Assembly (NCBI GenBank): GCA_963607765.1
Contig: CAVDDT010000034.1
Coordinates: 1-64,000, forward strand
Source: Colivicinus sp963607765
GTDB lineage: Bacteria; Bacillota_I; Bacilli_A; Erysipelotrichales; Erysipelotrichaceae
Direction of reading: 5' to 3'
Length of the DNA stretch: 64,000 nt
The notes under the pieces: model-generated
Told to the model about the DNA's origin: nothing
Database searches by the model: none
What the model saw: the letters and a program-made list of their open reading frames with translations, nothing else
In this document: piece after piece, positions 34,476-44,128 of the stretch
How positions within the stretch are numbered: the first letter of the stretch is position 1
Layout: every line of letters begins with the position of its first letter
Translations under genes and position numbers: made by a program

Positions 34476-36116
34476 ATGAATAAGATTGAATTAAGTTTAG
34501 TAGAAGTAATCAAGAATGCGGTTAAGACTGTTTATGGTCTTGATAACATTGATGATTTAGTAATGGTAGAAATTCCTAGAGATAATTCTAATGGAGATTA
34601 TTCTAGCAACATCGCAATGCGTTTAGCTAAGAGTTTAAAAAAGAAGCCTGCTGATATCGCTAATGAATTAAAGGGTAGTTTAGTTTCTGATGAAATTTCT
34701 AAGGTAGAGGTAGCTGGTCCTGGTTTTATCAACTTTTGGATGAAAAAGGAAAGTTTAGCTGATGTCATTAACCAGGCTATTGAAAAAGGTGATGATTTTG
34801 GTAGAAGCGATACTGGCAAAGGTGAGAAGATTTTACTTGAATATGTAAGTGCTAATCCTACTGGCATTCTTCATTTGGGCCATGCCCGTGGTGCTGCTTG
34901 GGGTGATAGCTTAGCTAGAATTATGAAGTTTGCTGGTTATGCGCCTTTAAGAGAATATTATATTAATGATGCTGGCAATCAAATGGATATGCTTGCCTTA
35001 TCTATTGAAGCCAGATATAGAGAAGCGTTTGGTTTAGATTTTAAGCTTCCTGATGATGGTTATCATGGTGCTGATGTTAAGAATATTGCTTTAGCTATTA
35101 AGGAAAATGATGGCGACAAGTGGCTTAATGTAAATAGAGATGAGGCTCTTGCTTATTTTAAGAGTGAGGGTGAGCATCTTGAACTTGAAAGAATTCGCAA
35201 AGATTTAGCTTTATATCGTTGTGAATTTGATTCATGGATTTCTGAGGCTAAATTAGTTGCGGAAGATAGAGTTAATAAGGCAATTGATAGGATGGTTTCT
35301 ATGGGCCTTACTTATGAAAAAGATGGTGCTTTATGGTTTAAGTCTACCGAATATGGTGATGATAAAGATAGAGTGCTTAAGAAACAAAACGGTTATTATA
35401 CTTATTTAGCACCTGATATTGCTAATCACGTTTATAAATTTGAAAGAGGATATACTAAGCTAGTTAATTTATGGGGAGCTGACCATCACGGTTATATTCC
35501 TCGTATGAAAGCTGCTATTGAGGCCATGGGATATCCTAGCAATTCTCTTGAAGTCGATATCATTCAAATGGTTAGACTTGTTGAAAATGGCGAAGAAGTT
35601 AAGATGAGCAAACGTACTGGCAATGCAGTTACAATTAGAGAACTTTGTGAGGATGTTGGTGTTGATGCGGCTAGATATTTCTTCTTAGCTAAGGCACTTG
35701 ATACTCAATTTGATTTTGATTTAGGTTTAGCTAGATCTAAGAGTAATGATAATCCTGTTTTCTATGTTCAATATGCTTATGCTCGTATTTGTTCAGTATT
35801 AAGAAATGCACCTGAATTTAAATGCCAAGATTCATATAGTTTATTAAATAGTGAAAAGGAAACCGATTTGCTTAAGCATATTAATGAGTTTACTAGTGTT
35901 GTTTCTGATTGTGCTAGTACACGTAGTCCTAATAAGATTTGTAACTATGTTCAAAAGCTTGCACAATATTTCCATTCTTTCTATGGATCTTGCAAAGTAT
36001 TAGATGATTCTAATAAGGAACTTACTAATGAAAGATTGTGCTTATTAAAGGCAACACAAATCACATTAAAGAACGCACTTGATTTGCTTGGCATAGAAGC
36101 TCCTGAAAAGATGTAA
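34476..36116 (+). CDS. argS: Arginyl-tRNA synthetase
   Basis: Class I synthetase, 546 residues. The Arg-specific N-terminal domain is followed by the HIGH equivalent HLGHARGAAWGD and the KMSKR motif VKMSKRTGNAV, then a DALR anticodon-binding domain. I use ATG 34476; the longer frame has no ribosome-binding site and adds 13 non-conserved residues. It neighbours tRNA-Arg and arcA, so three arginine genes meet here. Confidence 0.96.
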   Translation: MNKIELSLVEVIKNAVKTVYGLDNIDDLVMVEIPRDNSNGDYSSNIAMRLAKSLKKKPADIANELKGSLVSDEISKVEVAGPGFINFWMKKESLADVINQAIEKGDDFGRSDTGKGEKILLEYVSANPTGILHLGHARGAAWGDSLARIMKFAGYAPLREYYINDAGNQMDMLALSIEARYREAFGLDFKLPDDGYHGADVKNIALAIKENDGDKWLNVNRDEALAYFKSEGEHLELERIRKDLALYRCEFDSWISEAKLVAEDRVNKAIDRMVSMGLTYEKDGALWFKSTEYGDDKDRVLKKQNGYYTYLAPDIANHVYKFERGYTKLVNLWGADHHGYIPRMKAAIEAMGYPSNSLEVDIIQMVRLVENGEEVKMSKRTGNAVTIRELCEDVGVDAARYFFLAKALDTQFDFDLGLARSKSNDNPVFYVQYAYARICSVLRNAPEFKCQDSYSLLNSEKETDLLKHINEFTSVVSDCASTRSPNKICNYVQKLAQYFHSFYGSCKVLDDSNKELTNERLCLLKATQITLKNALDLLGIEAPEKM

Positions 36117-36149
36117 AGAATAAGGCATTATAATTGTCTTGAATTAATG

Positions 36150-36178
36150 AAGTGACATTGATATGTCACTTTTCTTTT
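36150..36178 (+). terminator. argS terminator
   Basis: Perfect 9-bp stem AAGTGACAT/ATGTCACTT with loop TGAT and TTCTTTT. Confidence 0.8.
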
Positions 36179-36325
36179 GGCTTAAATTAGTTTAACAAAA
36201 CGATTATAGTTAAGAAAGTTCTTATGTAAACCGATTGTAAAGCATAATGTACATGATAATTGGTGGAGGCAACTGAGTGATTTCATTAAATTAAATGGTG
36301 TAAATAAGCAAAGGAGCATTAAGCT

Positions 36326-37135
36326 ATGGAAATGATTTCACTGCATAACATTCAAAAGAGCTATGGCCCTCATCTAGTTCTGGAGGATGTTAATCTAACA
36401 ATCCAAAAGGGAGAGATTTATGGCCTGATTGGTAAAAATGGTGCGGGTAAGACTACAATTTTTAAAATTATTCTTGGCCTAACCGAGTTTGAAAATGGCC
36501 AACTTTCTATTATTGGAAAAAGCACAAAAAAGGATATAGAGAGTTCAAGGAAGAAGATAGGTTTCTTTATTGGGAAAAACTTTTTTGATTATCTAACCGC
36601 CAAAGAAAATCTAGAATACTATCGTCAAATGAAGGGCATTCATGATAAAAGTGAAACAGATCGTGTTTTAAAGTTGGTTGGACTAGATAAAACAAATACA
36701 AAGTTTGGTTCGTTTTCTATGGGCATGAAACAACGTCTTGGCATTGCCAACGCCATGCTGGGGAATCCTGAAATCTTAATTTTAGATGAGCCTGTTAATG
36801 GCCTTGACCCACAGGGCATTGCGGATATTCGTAATCTAATCACGACAATGAACAGAGATTATGGAACAACAGTTATAGTTTCTTCTCATATTCTTGGAGA
36901 ACTTGAACATACGGCAACACGTTTTGGCATTATTGATGGGGGCCATGTACTAAAAGAAATCACTCACGAGGATCTAAAGGTTCCTAATGACAAAATAGAA
37001 CTCCGTGTCTCAGATTGTGCTAAGGCTAAACAAATTCTAAAAGAGAATGGCATTTCTATTTTGCAAGAATCTTCTAAGTATAAATCATTAGAGGATTACT
37101 ATTTTGAACTAGTAGGAGGTAATATTCATGACTAA
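36326..37135 (+). CDS. ABC transporter ATP-binding protein (BcrA-like)
   Basis: A 269-residue ATPase of the antibiotic/lantibiotic efflux type. Walker A is GKNGAGKTT, the signature is SMGMKQRLG (for LSGGQ), and Walker B is ILILDEPVNGLDP. The C-terminal 50 residues after the ATPase core are typical of BcrA. AAAGGAG precedes the ATG. It overlaps the permease gene by 8 bases. Codon use (more CTA/CTT, fewer GAT-AAT runs) looks less native than in neighbours; a transferred cassette is possible. Confidence 0.88.
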   Translation: MEMISLHNIQKSYGPHLVLEDVNLTIQKGEIYGLIGKNGAGKTTIFKIILGLTEFENGQLSIIGKSTKKDIESSRKKIGFFIGKNFFDYLTAKENLEYYRQMKGIHDKSETDRVLKLVGLDKTNTKFGSFSMGMKQRLGIANAMLGNPEILILDEPVNGLDPQGIADIRNLITTMNRDYGTTVIVSSHILGELEHTATRFGIIDGGHVLKEITHEDLKVPNDKIELRVSDCAKAKQILKENGISILQESSKYKSLEDYYFELVGGNIHD

Positions 37136-37877
37136 CTATATTTTTGCTGATTTGAATCGTATTTTTAGAAAACAAAGTTTCTTGTTAGCACTAGGAGCTT
37201 TTGCCGGATGCTTTGTGATTCTTGTGTTTATCTATTTTAATCCAAGTTTTACATCTGATATGTATGTTTCTAAAATCACTAGCTTTATGAGCTATTTTCC
37301 ATTGATAATTGGACTGTTTACTTTCCTATCGGTATATGCAGATGATTTTAAATGCCACTCTATGCAGATTGCGATAGGATATGGCATACCAAGAAGCCGC
37401 ATCATTTTTGCAAAGCTATTAGAAAGTACCATTTTGTTGCTTCTAACAGCTGGAGCTATGACGATTCTTCTTGTAGCTACCCCGTTACTTCTTAAACTTG
37501 CACCTACTAGCCAACAAATAGTTTCTCTTGTGCTTACTGCTCTTGGAGAATCGCTACGTGCACTTGGTTATGTAGCAATATCTGCCGTTGCAGTATTCTT
37601 AAGTCAAAACGGAACTGGCGGCATAATTCTTTATGTGTTGCTTTCATCTAAAACTATCTACATTGTATTGAGCATGCTTTTGGGACAAGACTTCTTGCGT
37701 AATGCTATTGGGGATTTAACAAAGTATTTATATACCGTGATGATTTATACTTGCAAAACAAATTTGATGCAGGGTGGACACGTGCTTATCTATTTGATTT
37801 TTGCGCTGTTACTATATGTTGTGCTTCCAACAATTATTTCTATGGTTGGCTTTCACAAAAAAGAACTTGAATTTTAA
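37128..37877 (+). CDS. ABC-2 type permease
   Basis: A 249-residue integral membrane protein with about six hydrophobic segments and no recognisable ATPase motif. The first is LALGAFAGCFVILVFIYF. It partners the ATPase encoded just before it, with GGAGG ahead of its ATG. Efflux of a peptide antibiotic is the usual role of such pairs; the substrate here is unknown. Confidence 0.82.
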   Translation: MTNYIFADLNRIFRKQSFLLALGAFAGCFVILVFIYFNPSFTSDMYVSKITSFMSYFPLIIGLFTFLSVYADDFKCHSMQIAIGYGIPRSRIIFAKLLESTILLLLTAGAMTILLVATPLLLKLAPTSQQIVSLVLTALGESLRALGYVAISAVAVFLSQNGTGGIILYVLLSSKTIYIVLSMLLGQDFLRNAIGDLTKYLYTVMIYTCKTNLMQGGHVLIYLIFALLLYVVLPTIISMVGFHKKELEF

Positions 37878-37892
37878 TGGAGGAATTTTACT

Positions 37893-38291
37893 ATGAAAAA
37901 GAAAATTATTATTATTGTTGCGATGGTGCTTGTGATTTTTGGTGCATTTTGGGCAAAAGGATACTACAATGACCGCTATCTTGTTTCAGATTGTTACTAT
38001 ACGCAGATTCCTGAAGATGAAGTAAACGAAGATTCTTGGCTTGTAGATAAAGATGGTGTAAAACAAGCTAAGGGAAAGGCCTACAATTTAGTTGGTTATA
38101 ATGATCAGGGTGAACAAAAAGAAGTGTATTTCACTAAAAAGGGAAGTGCGAAAGATTATTATGCGCCTGGAAGCTATATCAAGGTTAATATGAGTAAGAC
38201 CATCACTCTAAGCGTAGAGGTGGTAGAAGAATCATCTGTTCCTAAGGCTGCCTTAGAAAAGATTCAAGAGCTAGGAACCAAAGTGGACTAA
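37893..38291 (+). CDS. YxeA (DUF1093)-like exported protein
   Basis: A 132-residue protein with an N-terminal signal or anchor helix (IIIIVAMVLVIFGAFW) and a beta-rich domain containing YNDRYLVSDCYYTQI and a YAPGSYIKVNMSK strand, as in the YxeA family. In Bacillus relatives, YxeA is linked to peptide-antibiotic transporters. GGAGG precedes the ATG, 15 bases after the permease. Function outside this association is unknown. Confidence 0.75.
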   Translation: MKKKIIIIVAMVLVIFGAFWAKGYYNDRYLVSDCYYTQIPEDEVNEDSWLVDKDGVKQAKGKAYNLVGYNDQGEQKEVYFTKKGSAKDYYAPGSYIKVNMSKTITLSVEVVEESSVPKAALEKIQELGTKVD

Positions 38292-38342
38292 CGTGGATAA
38301 ACCGTTGGAATTAATTTATAATTTTTTTGAGGTGATTAAACA

Positions 38343-38735
38343 ATGAATACAACAAGATTAATAACTATCTTAGTCGCTATACTTTATGTATTATTCTGGA
38401 TTGCCATATTTTGTGGTGTTGTCTATCTTTTTATACTAATCATAAAGGCACTAAAAAAATATATTAAATCTAAGGATGTGCGTGAAGAAAAAAAGACTGT
38501 TGCCAAGTCTTTGGGCGAGGCATTAAAGGAAAACCGTATCCGTTGTCAAATGACACAGGAGTTTGTGGCGGAAACGCTGGGTGTTAGTCGCCAGTCTGTT
38601 TCCAAATGGGAAAATGGTTCTAGTGATCCTAACACTTCCAATTTGATTGCTCTTGCAAAACTTTATAAAATCTCTCCTGAAGAATTACTGCAACAAGCAA
38701 CAGAAACATCAGAAAATGATAGTCAAAAAGAATAA
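38343..38735 (+). CDS. Membrane-tethered XRE-family HTH protein
   Basis: A 130-residue protein with an N-terminal membrane helix (residues 6-36, ILVAILYVLFWIAIFCG and onward), a charged linker, and a standard HTH_XRE domain at about 55-110 (MTQEFVAETLGVSRQSVSKW). A DNA-binding domain joined to a membrane helix suggests a one-component sensor for envelope or antibiotic stress that controls the ABC cassette just upstream; this is inference. GAGG precedes the ATG, and a terminator follows. Confidence 0.82.
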   Translation: MNTTRLITILVAILYVLFWIAIFCGVVYLFILIIKALKKYIKSKDVREEKKTVAKSLGEALKENRIRCQMTQEFVAETLGVSRQSVSKWENGSSDPNTSNLIALAKLYKISPEELLQQATETSENDSQKE

Positions 38736-38748
38736 TTTGTATTTGATT

Positions 38749-38771
38749 AAGGCAGCGGAAGCTGTCTTTTA
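38749..38771 (+). terminator. Terminator of the ABC cassette
   Basis: Stem AAGGCAGC/GCTGTCTT with loop GGAA and TTTT. It overlaps the 3' end of the convergent DUF1653 gene. Confidence 0.7.
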
Positions 38772-39005
38772 TAATGTTTCAACTAATTCAAAGCGATATT
38801 TTTGTTTAACATCTGGATATTTATTGTGATCTACTTCGCTTAGAAACATTTCTTTTTCTCTTATCCATAATGTTCTATCACCATACAGTTTTCGATAGAT
38901 AACATATTCTTTTTGATCTTCGCTGTTTAAAGCGACATCTTCTACATAATAATAGTTGCCCTTAAAGTGTTTGTATATGCCTTTTATTTGTAACGTTCTA
39001 TTCAT
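38769..39005 (-). CDS. DUF1653 family protein
   Basis: A 78-residue protein of the DUF1653 family, recognised by YKHFKGNYYYVEDVALNSE near the start and LWIREKEMFLSEV. Function unknown; the fold is a small beta barrel in known members. A perfect TATAAT ends 6 bases before its ATG, with no ribosome-binding site, so it is one of the leaderless candidates. Convergent with the HTH gene. Confidence 0.85.
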   Translation of the reverse strand: MNRTLQIKGIYKHFKGNYYYVEDVALNSEDQKEYVIYRKLYGDRTLWIREKEMFLSEVDHNKYPDVKQKYRFELVETL

Positions 39006-39011
39006 GAAATT

Positions 39012-39017
39012 ATTATA
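39012..39017 (-). promoter_or_regulatory. DUF1653 gene -10 (leaderless)
   Basis: On the - strand TATAAT followed by AATTTC and then the ATG at 39005. Confidence 0.6.
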
Positions 39018-39158
39018 TTTTAAAACAAAATATAAATATATGTTATTTTAAATGACAAATATAATGTATTCTTAGGATGGCAATATTTTTAAACAATTGT
39101 CAAGAGTAGTAATTAAGATAATTATTTTTTATATTGAAAGTTGTAAGGAGGCTTGTTT

Positions 39159-39815
39159 ATGGCTAGAAAGGTTCGAATTCCTAATTATACTTTAGGAGAA
39201 GAAATTACAAATTCAATTACGCACGGAATAGGTGCAATATTCGCTCTTGTTGCGTTAATATTAATGATTGCCAAGGCGGCAGTAAATGGCAATACGGCAT
39301 TGTGCTATACGGTATTGTCGGTATATGGAGCATGTATGCTTGTGACATATGTTATATCTTGTGTCTATCACGGTCTATCGCCTAAATTGAAGGGCAAGGG
39401 TGTTCTTAGAGTTATTGATCATTGTGATGTATATATGCTTGTTTTGGGTACAATTACTCCAGTTGCCTTGCTTGGCGTAAAAGGATTTTATGGTTGGTTA
39501 TTATTTGGTTTAGCTAGTGCACTAACAATTGTTGGGATTGTATTTACAGCGATTGATGTTGATAAGTATTCTAAGGTGTCAGTATTTTGCCATTTGTTAT
39601 GCGGCTGGTGTGTATTATTTTTTGTAAGGCTTCTTGTAGCTAATGCGGATATCAAATGTTTATATCTTATTTTAGCTGGTGGAATATCCTATTCTGTTGG
39701 TGCTTTGCTTTATTGGCTGGGCAAAAAGATTAAGTATATGCACTCAATATTCCATGTCTTTGTTTTAGCTGGAAGTGTTTTACAATGGTTGGCAATCTAT
39801 TTATACTTAATTTAG
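39159..39815 (+). CDS. Hemolysin III family membrane protein
   Basis: A 218-residue seven-helix protein of the HlyIII/PAQR family. Diagnostic blocks are EEITNSITHGIGAIF at the start, SCVYHGLSPK and the C-terminal HSIFHVFVLAGSVLQW with His residues thought to bind metal. The start is ATG 39159, after AAGGAGG. Members are widespread; the role is unclear. It ends just before an aminopeptidase gene. Confidence 0.9.
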   Translation: MARKVRIPNYTLGEEITNSITHGIGAIFALVALILMIAKAAVNGNTALCYTVLSVYGACMLVTYVISCVYHGLSPKLKGKGVLRVIDHCDVYMLVLGTITPVALLGVKGFYGWLLFGLASALTIVGIVFTAIDVDKYSKVSVFCHLLCGWCVLFFVRLLVANADIKCLYLILAGGISYSVGALLYWLGKKIKYMHSIFHVFVLAGSVLQWLAIYLYLI

Positions 39816-39823
39816 AGGTTTTT

Positions 39824-41068
39824 ATGTTTGAAATAAGTGATGAAATTTTAGAAGAATATGCCACTTTAGCAGTTAAAGTTGGTGCTAATGTAAAAGAGGG
39901 CCAGACTGTTTTAATTAGTGGTCCTGTGCAGGCTTATAAGTTAATTAATAAGTGTGTTAAAAAAGCTTATGAAGCTAAAGCTAAGAGAGTTTTAGTTGAT
40001 TATAGTGATGAAGATAATCTAAAGCTTAAATATGAATATGAAGATAGTGAAACTTTAAGTCATATTTTTGAATATCAAGTTTTAAGAAATAAGGAGTTAA
40101 TTGAAGAAGACTATTGCACAATCCATATTGTAGGTGGTGATCCTGATTTGTTTAAGGGACTTGATAATGAAAAGATTAAGAAAGCTAGCATTGCTCGTAT
40201 GAAGGCTTTTGCGGATTATGATTATTACTTTATGAATTCTGTTGGTCAATGGACTTTATTGGCTTATCCTAATTTAGCTTGGGCAAAGAAAGTATTCCCT
40301 GATTTAGATGATGAAGATGCTATGAATGCCTTATGGAATGCGATTTTGATGACTTCTAGAGTGGAACTTGGCAAGACTGTTGAAAATTGGAAGAATCATG
40401 ATGAAGAATTATTCAATCATTGTAAGAAAATGAATGAGTATAATTTTAAGTCTTTGCATTTTACTAATTCACTTGGTACCGATTTAACCGTTGGCTTAAT
40501 TAAGGATCATATTTGGTCAGGTGGTGAGGAAATTGCTTCTGGTAAATATAAGGTTCCTTTTAATGCGAATATTCCTACAGAGGAAATTTTTACAATGCCA
40601 GATCGATATCATATAGATGGTAAGGTTTATTCTACTAAACCACTAAGTCATAATGGTAAGATTATTCCTTCTTTTAATTTAACTTTTAAAGATGGCGTTG
40701 TAGTAGATTATGATGCAAGTGAAAACAAGGAAGTATTAAAGACTATTTTGGATACTGATGAGGGTTCTAAGTCTTTGGGCGAGGTGGCTTTGATTTCTTA
40801 TGATTCCCCTATCAGCAATAGTGGCATCTTGTTTTATGACACATTGTTTGATGAGAATGCATCATGTCATTTAGCTCTTGGTGCTTGTTATCCTACTACA
40901 GTTAAGGGCGGAGATAAATTATCTAGTGAAGAATTATATAAACTAGGTGGCAACGATTCTTTAAATCATGTTGATTTTATGTTTGGATCAAGTGATTTAA
41001 GTGTTGTTGGCTTAACTTATGATGACAAAGAAGTAGATATCTTTAAGGATGGAAATTTCTTATTCTAA
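39824..41068 (+). CDS. M29 family aminopeptidase (AmpS/PepS-like)
   Basis: A 414-residue cytoplasmic metallo-aminopeptidase. The family opening EILEEYATLAVKVGANVKEGQ and the C-terminal block LSYGDP-like LGACYPTTVKGG, with NHVDFMFGS near the end, place it in M29, which uses Glu and His ligands for two metals. It releases N-terminal residues from peptides. ATG 39824 lies 8 bases after the HlyIII stop. It is followed directly by the P-type ATPase gene (TAATG). Confidence 0.9.
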   Translation: MFEISDEILEEYATLAVKVGANVKEGQTVLISGPVQAYKLINKCVKKAYEAKAKRVLVDYSDEDNLKLKYEYEDSETLSHIFEYQVLRNKELIEEDYCTIHIVGGDPDLFKGLDNEKIKKASIARMKAFADYDYYFMNSVGQWTLLAYPNLAWAKKVFPDLDDEDAMNALWNAILMTSRVELGKTVENWKNHDEELFNHCKKMNEYNFKSLHFTNSLGTDLTVGLIKDHIWSGGEEIASGKYKVPFNANIPTEEIFTMPDRYHIDGKVYSTKPLSHNGKIIPSFNLTFKDGVVVDYDASENKEVLKTILDTDEGSKSLGEVALISYDSPISNSGILFYDTLFDENASCHLALGACYPTTVKGGDKLSSEELYKLGGNDSLNHVDFMFGSSDLSVVGLTYDDKEVDIFKDGNFLF

Positions 41069-43386
41069 TGGAAATAAAGGGCTTAACTAGTGAAGAGGTA
41101 GCTGTTAGAGTAGCTAATAATCAAGTCAATAAGTCTAACGTTAAGACTGACAAGAGTGTTAAGGAAATAGTTACTTCTAATGTTTTCACTTATTTTAATT
41201 TGATTTTTGCAGTGCTTGCGGTTCTTTTAATTATTGCCGGGGCTTTTCGCAATTTAACATTTTTGATTATTGTCATTATCAATACTGTTGTAGGTATTGT
41301 TCAAGAGCTTAGAAGTAAGAAAGTTCTTGATGAGATGAACTTGCTGAATGCACCTTTTTCTACAGCTATTAGAGATGGAGAAAAGGTTGAAGTTAAAAGC
41401 GATGATTTGGTAAAAGATGATGTAGTTTTCTTAAAAAGTGGTGATCAAATTTGTGCTGATGGCGTTGTATTGGATGGAACACTATTGGTTAATGAGTCAC
41501 TTTTAACTGGTGAACAAGATAGTATTAAGAAAAATGTTGATGATAAGCTTTTATCGGGAAGCTATGTTGTTTCTGGTGAAGGCTATATGAGGCTTGAAAA
41601 TGTAGGTGATGATTCATATATTTCTAAATTGTCTAGTGAGGCTAAGTCTATGGGCAAGATGAATCAATCAGAGATGATTAAGTCTATTAATGCGATTGTT
41701 AAGTGGGTTGGCATTATTATTATTCCTGTTGGTATACTTCTTTTTTGCCAAGCTAATTTTTTCAATCATGAGGGATTCTCTAAAAGTGTAGTTTCAATGG
41801 TTGCTGCTGTAATAGGCATGATTCCAGAGGGACTATATCTTTTAACGACAATGGCTCTAGCTTTAAGTACTATTCGTCTTTCCAAGAATAAAGTGCTTCT
41901 TCATGATATGAAGAGTATTGAAACACTTGCTAGAGTAGATGTTTTATGTGTTGATAAAACGGGCACTATTACTAAGCCAGATATGGAAGTTGGTCAAATT
42001 GTTCCTGTTAAGAAAGATGATTTAGATTCAGTAAAGATTTTATTAAAAGAATATAGTAAGGCTGTTAGCGATGATAACGCTACAATGAAAGCAATAAGAG
42101 AATATCTTAAGGATGTTAAGGATGGCGAATATACTTGCTTAAAGTCTATTCCATTTAATAGCGAGAAGAAGTATGGTCTTGTTTCTTTTAAAGAAGGGAA
42201 TTATGTATTTGGTGCCCCTGAGTTTATTTTAAAAGATACAAAAGATGTAGAACCTTATTTAAAGGGTGGTGCTAGAGTTGTTTTGTTAGCTGAATGTGCT
42301 TCTTTTAGCGATAAAGGTACTTTTAAGAAAGCTATACCTGTTTGTTATGTTATTTTAAATAACCAAATAAGAGAAAATGCTAAAGAGACATTTGAATACT
42401 TTAAAAAACAAGATGTTAAGATTAAAGTTATTTCTGGTGATAATCCTAAGACGGTAAGTGAGATTGCTTTAGAGGCTGGCATTGATGATAGTGAGAACTA
42501 TGTTGATGCAAGTACTCTAACTGATGAAGATATTAATGATGCTGCAAACAAGTACACTGTTTTTGGTAGAGTCACTCCAAAACAAAAGCAAATGCTTGTG
42601 AATGCTTTAAAGAAATCTGGTCATACAGTAGCTATGACTGGTGACGGTGTCAATGATATTTTAGCTTTAAAAGATGCGGATTGTAGTATTGCGATGGCTA
42701 GTGGCTGTAAGGCAACTAGTCAAGCTGCCCAAACTGTGCTTCTTGATTCTGATTTTTCACATATGCCTGATGTAGTGTACGAGGGAAGAAGAGTTGTTAA
42801 TAATATCGAAAGATCTGCGTCATTATTTTTGGTTAAGAATATCTTTTCTTTCTTGATGTCGATGTTTTCACTTGTCTTGTTTATAACTTATCCTCTTGAG
42901 CCAAATCAAATATCCTTGATAGCTGGTTTCACAATTGGCATTCCCGGTTTCTTATTAGCTCTTGAGCCAAATGATAGAAGAATTGAAGGAAAGTTTATTA
43001 AAAACGTTTTAATTAAGGCTCTTCCAGCTGGCATTACAGATGCCATGTGTGTTGGTATCTTTGTGATGTGCGGGCAAGTATTTAATATATCTAACAATGA
43101 AGTAGCTACAGTTTCAACGATGATTTTGGCTAGCGTTGGTTTTATGATTATGATTTATATTTCTAGACCATTCAATAAGCTAAAGACAACGGTTTTGATT
43201 GTGTGTATTGCAGGACTATTCTTATCAATAATTTTCTTGAAGGATTTGTTTTCACTAAAGCCTATTTCTTGGATAGTAACGTTATTGATGCTGGTGTTTA
43301 TATTGGCTTCTGTTACTGTTTACCGTGGTTTGAATCTTTTTGCCGAGTTTGTTGATAGAAAAATAGAGGAACATGCAAAGCGCTAA
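41068..43386 (+). CDS. Cation-transporting P-type ATPase (Exp7/CtpE-like)
   Basis: A 772-residue ion pump. DKTGTITKPD carries the phosphorylated Asp at 296; the actuator motif is TGEQD (TGES-like), and the hinge motif is MTGDGVNDI. About eight to ten membrane segments. YPLEPNQISLIAGFTIGIPGF and FLALEPNDRR are typical of the CtpE/Exp7 group, for which calcium transport has been shown in mycobacteria. No heavy-metal-binding domain or CPC motif is present, so it is not a copper or cadmium pump. Overlaps DUF5131 by 14 bases. Confidence 0.9.
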   Translation: MEIKGLTSEEVAVRVANNQVNKSNVKTDKSVKEIVTSNVFTYFNLIFAVLAVLLIIAGAFRNLTFLIIVIINTVVGIVQELRSKKVLDEMNLLNAPFSTAIRDGEKVEVKSDDLVKDDVVFLKSGDQICADGVVLDGTLLVNESLLTGEQDSIKKNVDDKLLSGSYVVSGEGYMRLENVGDDSYISKLSSEAKSMGKMNQSEMIKSINAIVKWVGIIIIPVGILLFCQANFFNHEGFSKSVVSMVAAVIGMIPEGLYLLTTMALALSTIRLSKNKVLLHDMKSIETLARVDVLCVDKTGTITKPDMEVGQIVPVKKDDLDSVKILLKEYSKAVSDDNATMKAIREYLKDVKDGEYTCLKSIPFNSEKKYGLVSFKEGNYVFGAPEFILKDTKDVEPYLKGGARVVLLAECASFSDKGTFKKAIPVCYVILNNQIRENAKETFEYFKKQDVKIKVISGDNPKTVSEIALEAGIDDSENYVDASTLTDEDINDAANKYTVFGRVTPKQKQMLVNALKKSGHTVAMTGDGVNDILALKDADCSIAMASGCKATSQAAQTVLLDSDFSHMPDVVYEGRRVVNNIERSASLFLVKNIFSFLMSMFSLVLFITYPLEPNQISLIAGFTIGIPGFLLALEPNDRRIEGKFIKNVLIKALPAGITDAMCVGIFVMCGQVFNISNNEVATVSTMILASVGFMIMIYISRPFNKLKTTVLIVCIAGLFLSIIFLKDLFSLKPISWIVTLLMLVFILASVTVYRGLNLFAEFVDRKIEEHAKR

Positions 43387-44098
43387 ATGGAATCCTTGGC
43401 ATGGCTGTCATAAGATAAGCGATGGCTGTAGGTTTTGTTATGTGTATCGCATGGACAAGGAATTTAATTCTTCTTTGGCTAGTAATGTATGCAACAAGAC
43501 TAAGAATTTTGATTATCCAATAAAAAAGAATAAAGATGGTTCCTATAAAATGAAACCATCTTTTGTCTATACTTGTTTCTCGAGTGATTTTCTTTTAGAA
43601 GAAGCAGATAAGTATCGTGATGATGCTTGGAAAATGATAAGGGAAAGAAATGATTGTGTCTTTTTCTTTGTGACAAAAAGAATTGACCGTTTTATGAGCT
43701 GCATCCCAAGTGATTGGAATGATGGCTATGATAATGTGATAGTTAGTTGTACGGTTGAGAATCAAAAGATGGCTGATTATCGCCTTCCAATATTTTTGAA
43801 TACACCTATTAAACATAAGGAAATTATTTGTGAACCACTTTTGGAGAAAATTGATTTAGGCAAGTATTTAAAAGATATAGAGAACGTATCTGTGGGTGGG
43901 GAATCTGGAGAGAATGTAAGAGTTTGCGACTATGATTGGATTTTAGATATTAGAAGACAATGTATGGAAAACGATGTTAGTTTTTCTTTTCATCAAACCG
44001 GTTCTTATTTTAAAAAAGATGGAAGAGTTTATAATATTCCTCGTTTTAAACAAAACAGTCAGGCTAAAAAGGCAATGATTGATTATTTGAAAAAATAA
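43373..44098 (+). CDS. DUF5131 family protein (phage Gp37/Gp68-like)
   Basis: A 241-residue protein with the family signature KWNPWHGCHKISDGCRFCY (Cys-x6-Cys-x2-Cys) at the start and VSCTVENQKMADYRLP and VGGESG farther on. The family occurs in phages and bacteria and its chemistry is unknown; the Cys group suggests a metal or iron-sulphur site. Overlap with the P-type ATPase gene indicates cotranslation. It immediately precedes the nrdD region. Confidence 0.87.
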   Translation: MQSAKWNPWHGCHKISDGCRFCYVYRMDKEFNSSLASNVCNKTKNFDYPIKKNKDGSYKMKPSFVYTCFSSDFLLEEADKYRDDAWKMIRERNDCVFFFVTKRIDRFMSCIPSDWNDGYDNVIVSCTVENQKMADYRLPIFLNTPIKHKEIICEPLLEKIDLGKYLKDIENVSVGGESGENVRVCDYDWILDIRRQCMENDVSFSFHQTGSYFKKDGRVYNIPRFKQNSQAKKAMIDYLKK

Positions 44099-44128
44099 TG
44101 AAAATTTTTTCTTTTTTAAAAGCATTCA

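Noticed and set aside
43373..44098. Prophage remnant
   Set aside because: DUF5131 is named from phage members, but it overlaps a transporter gene and no other phage gene is near.
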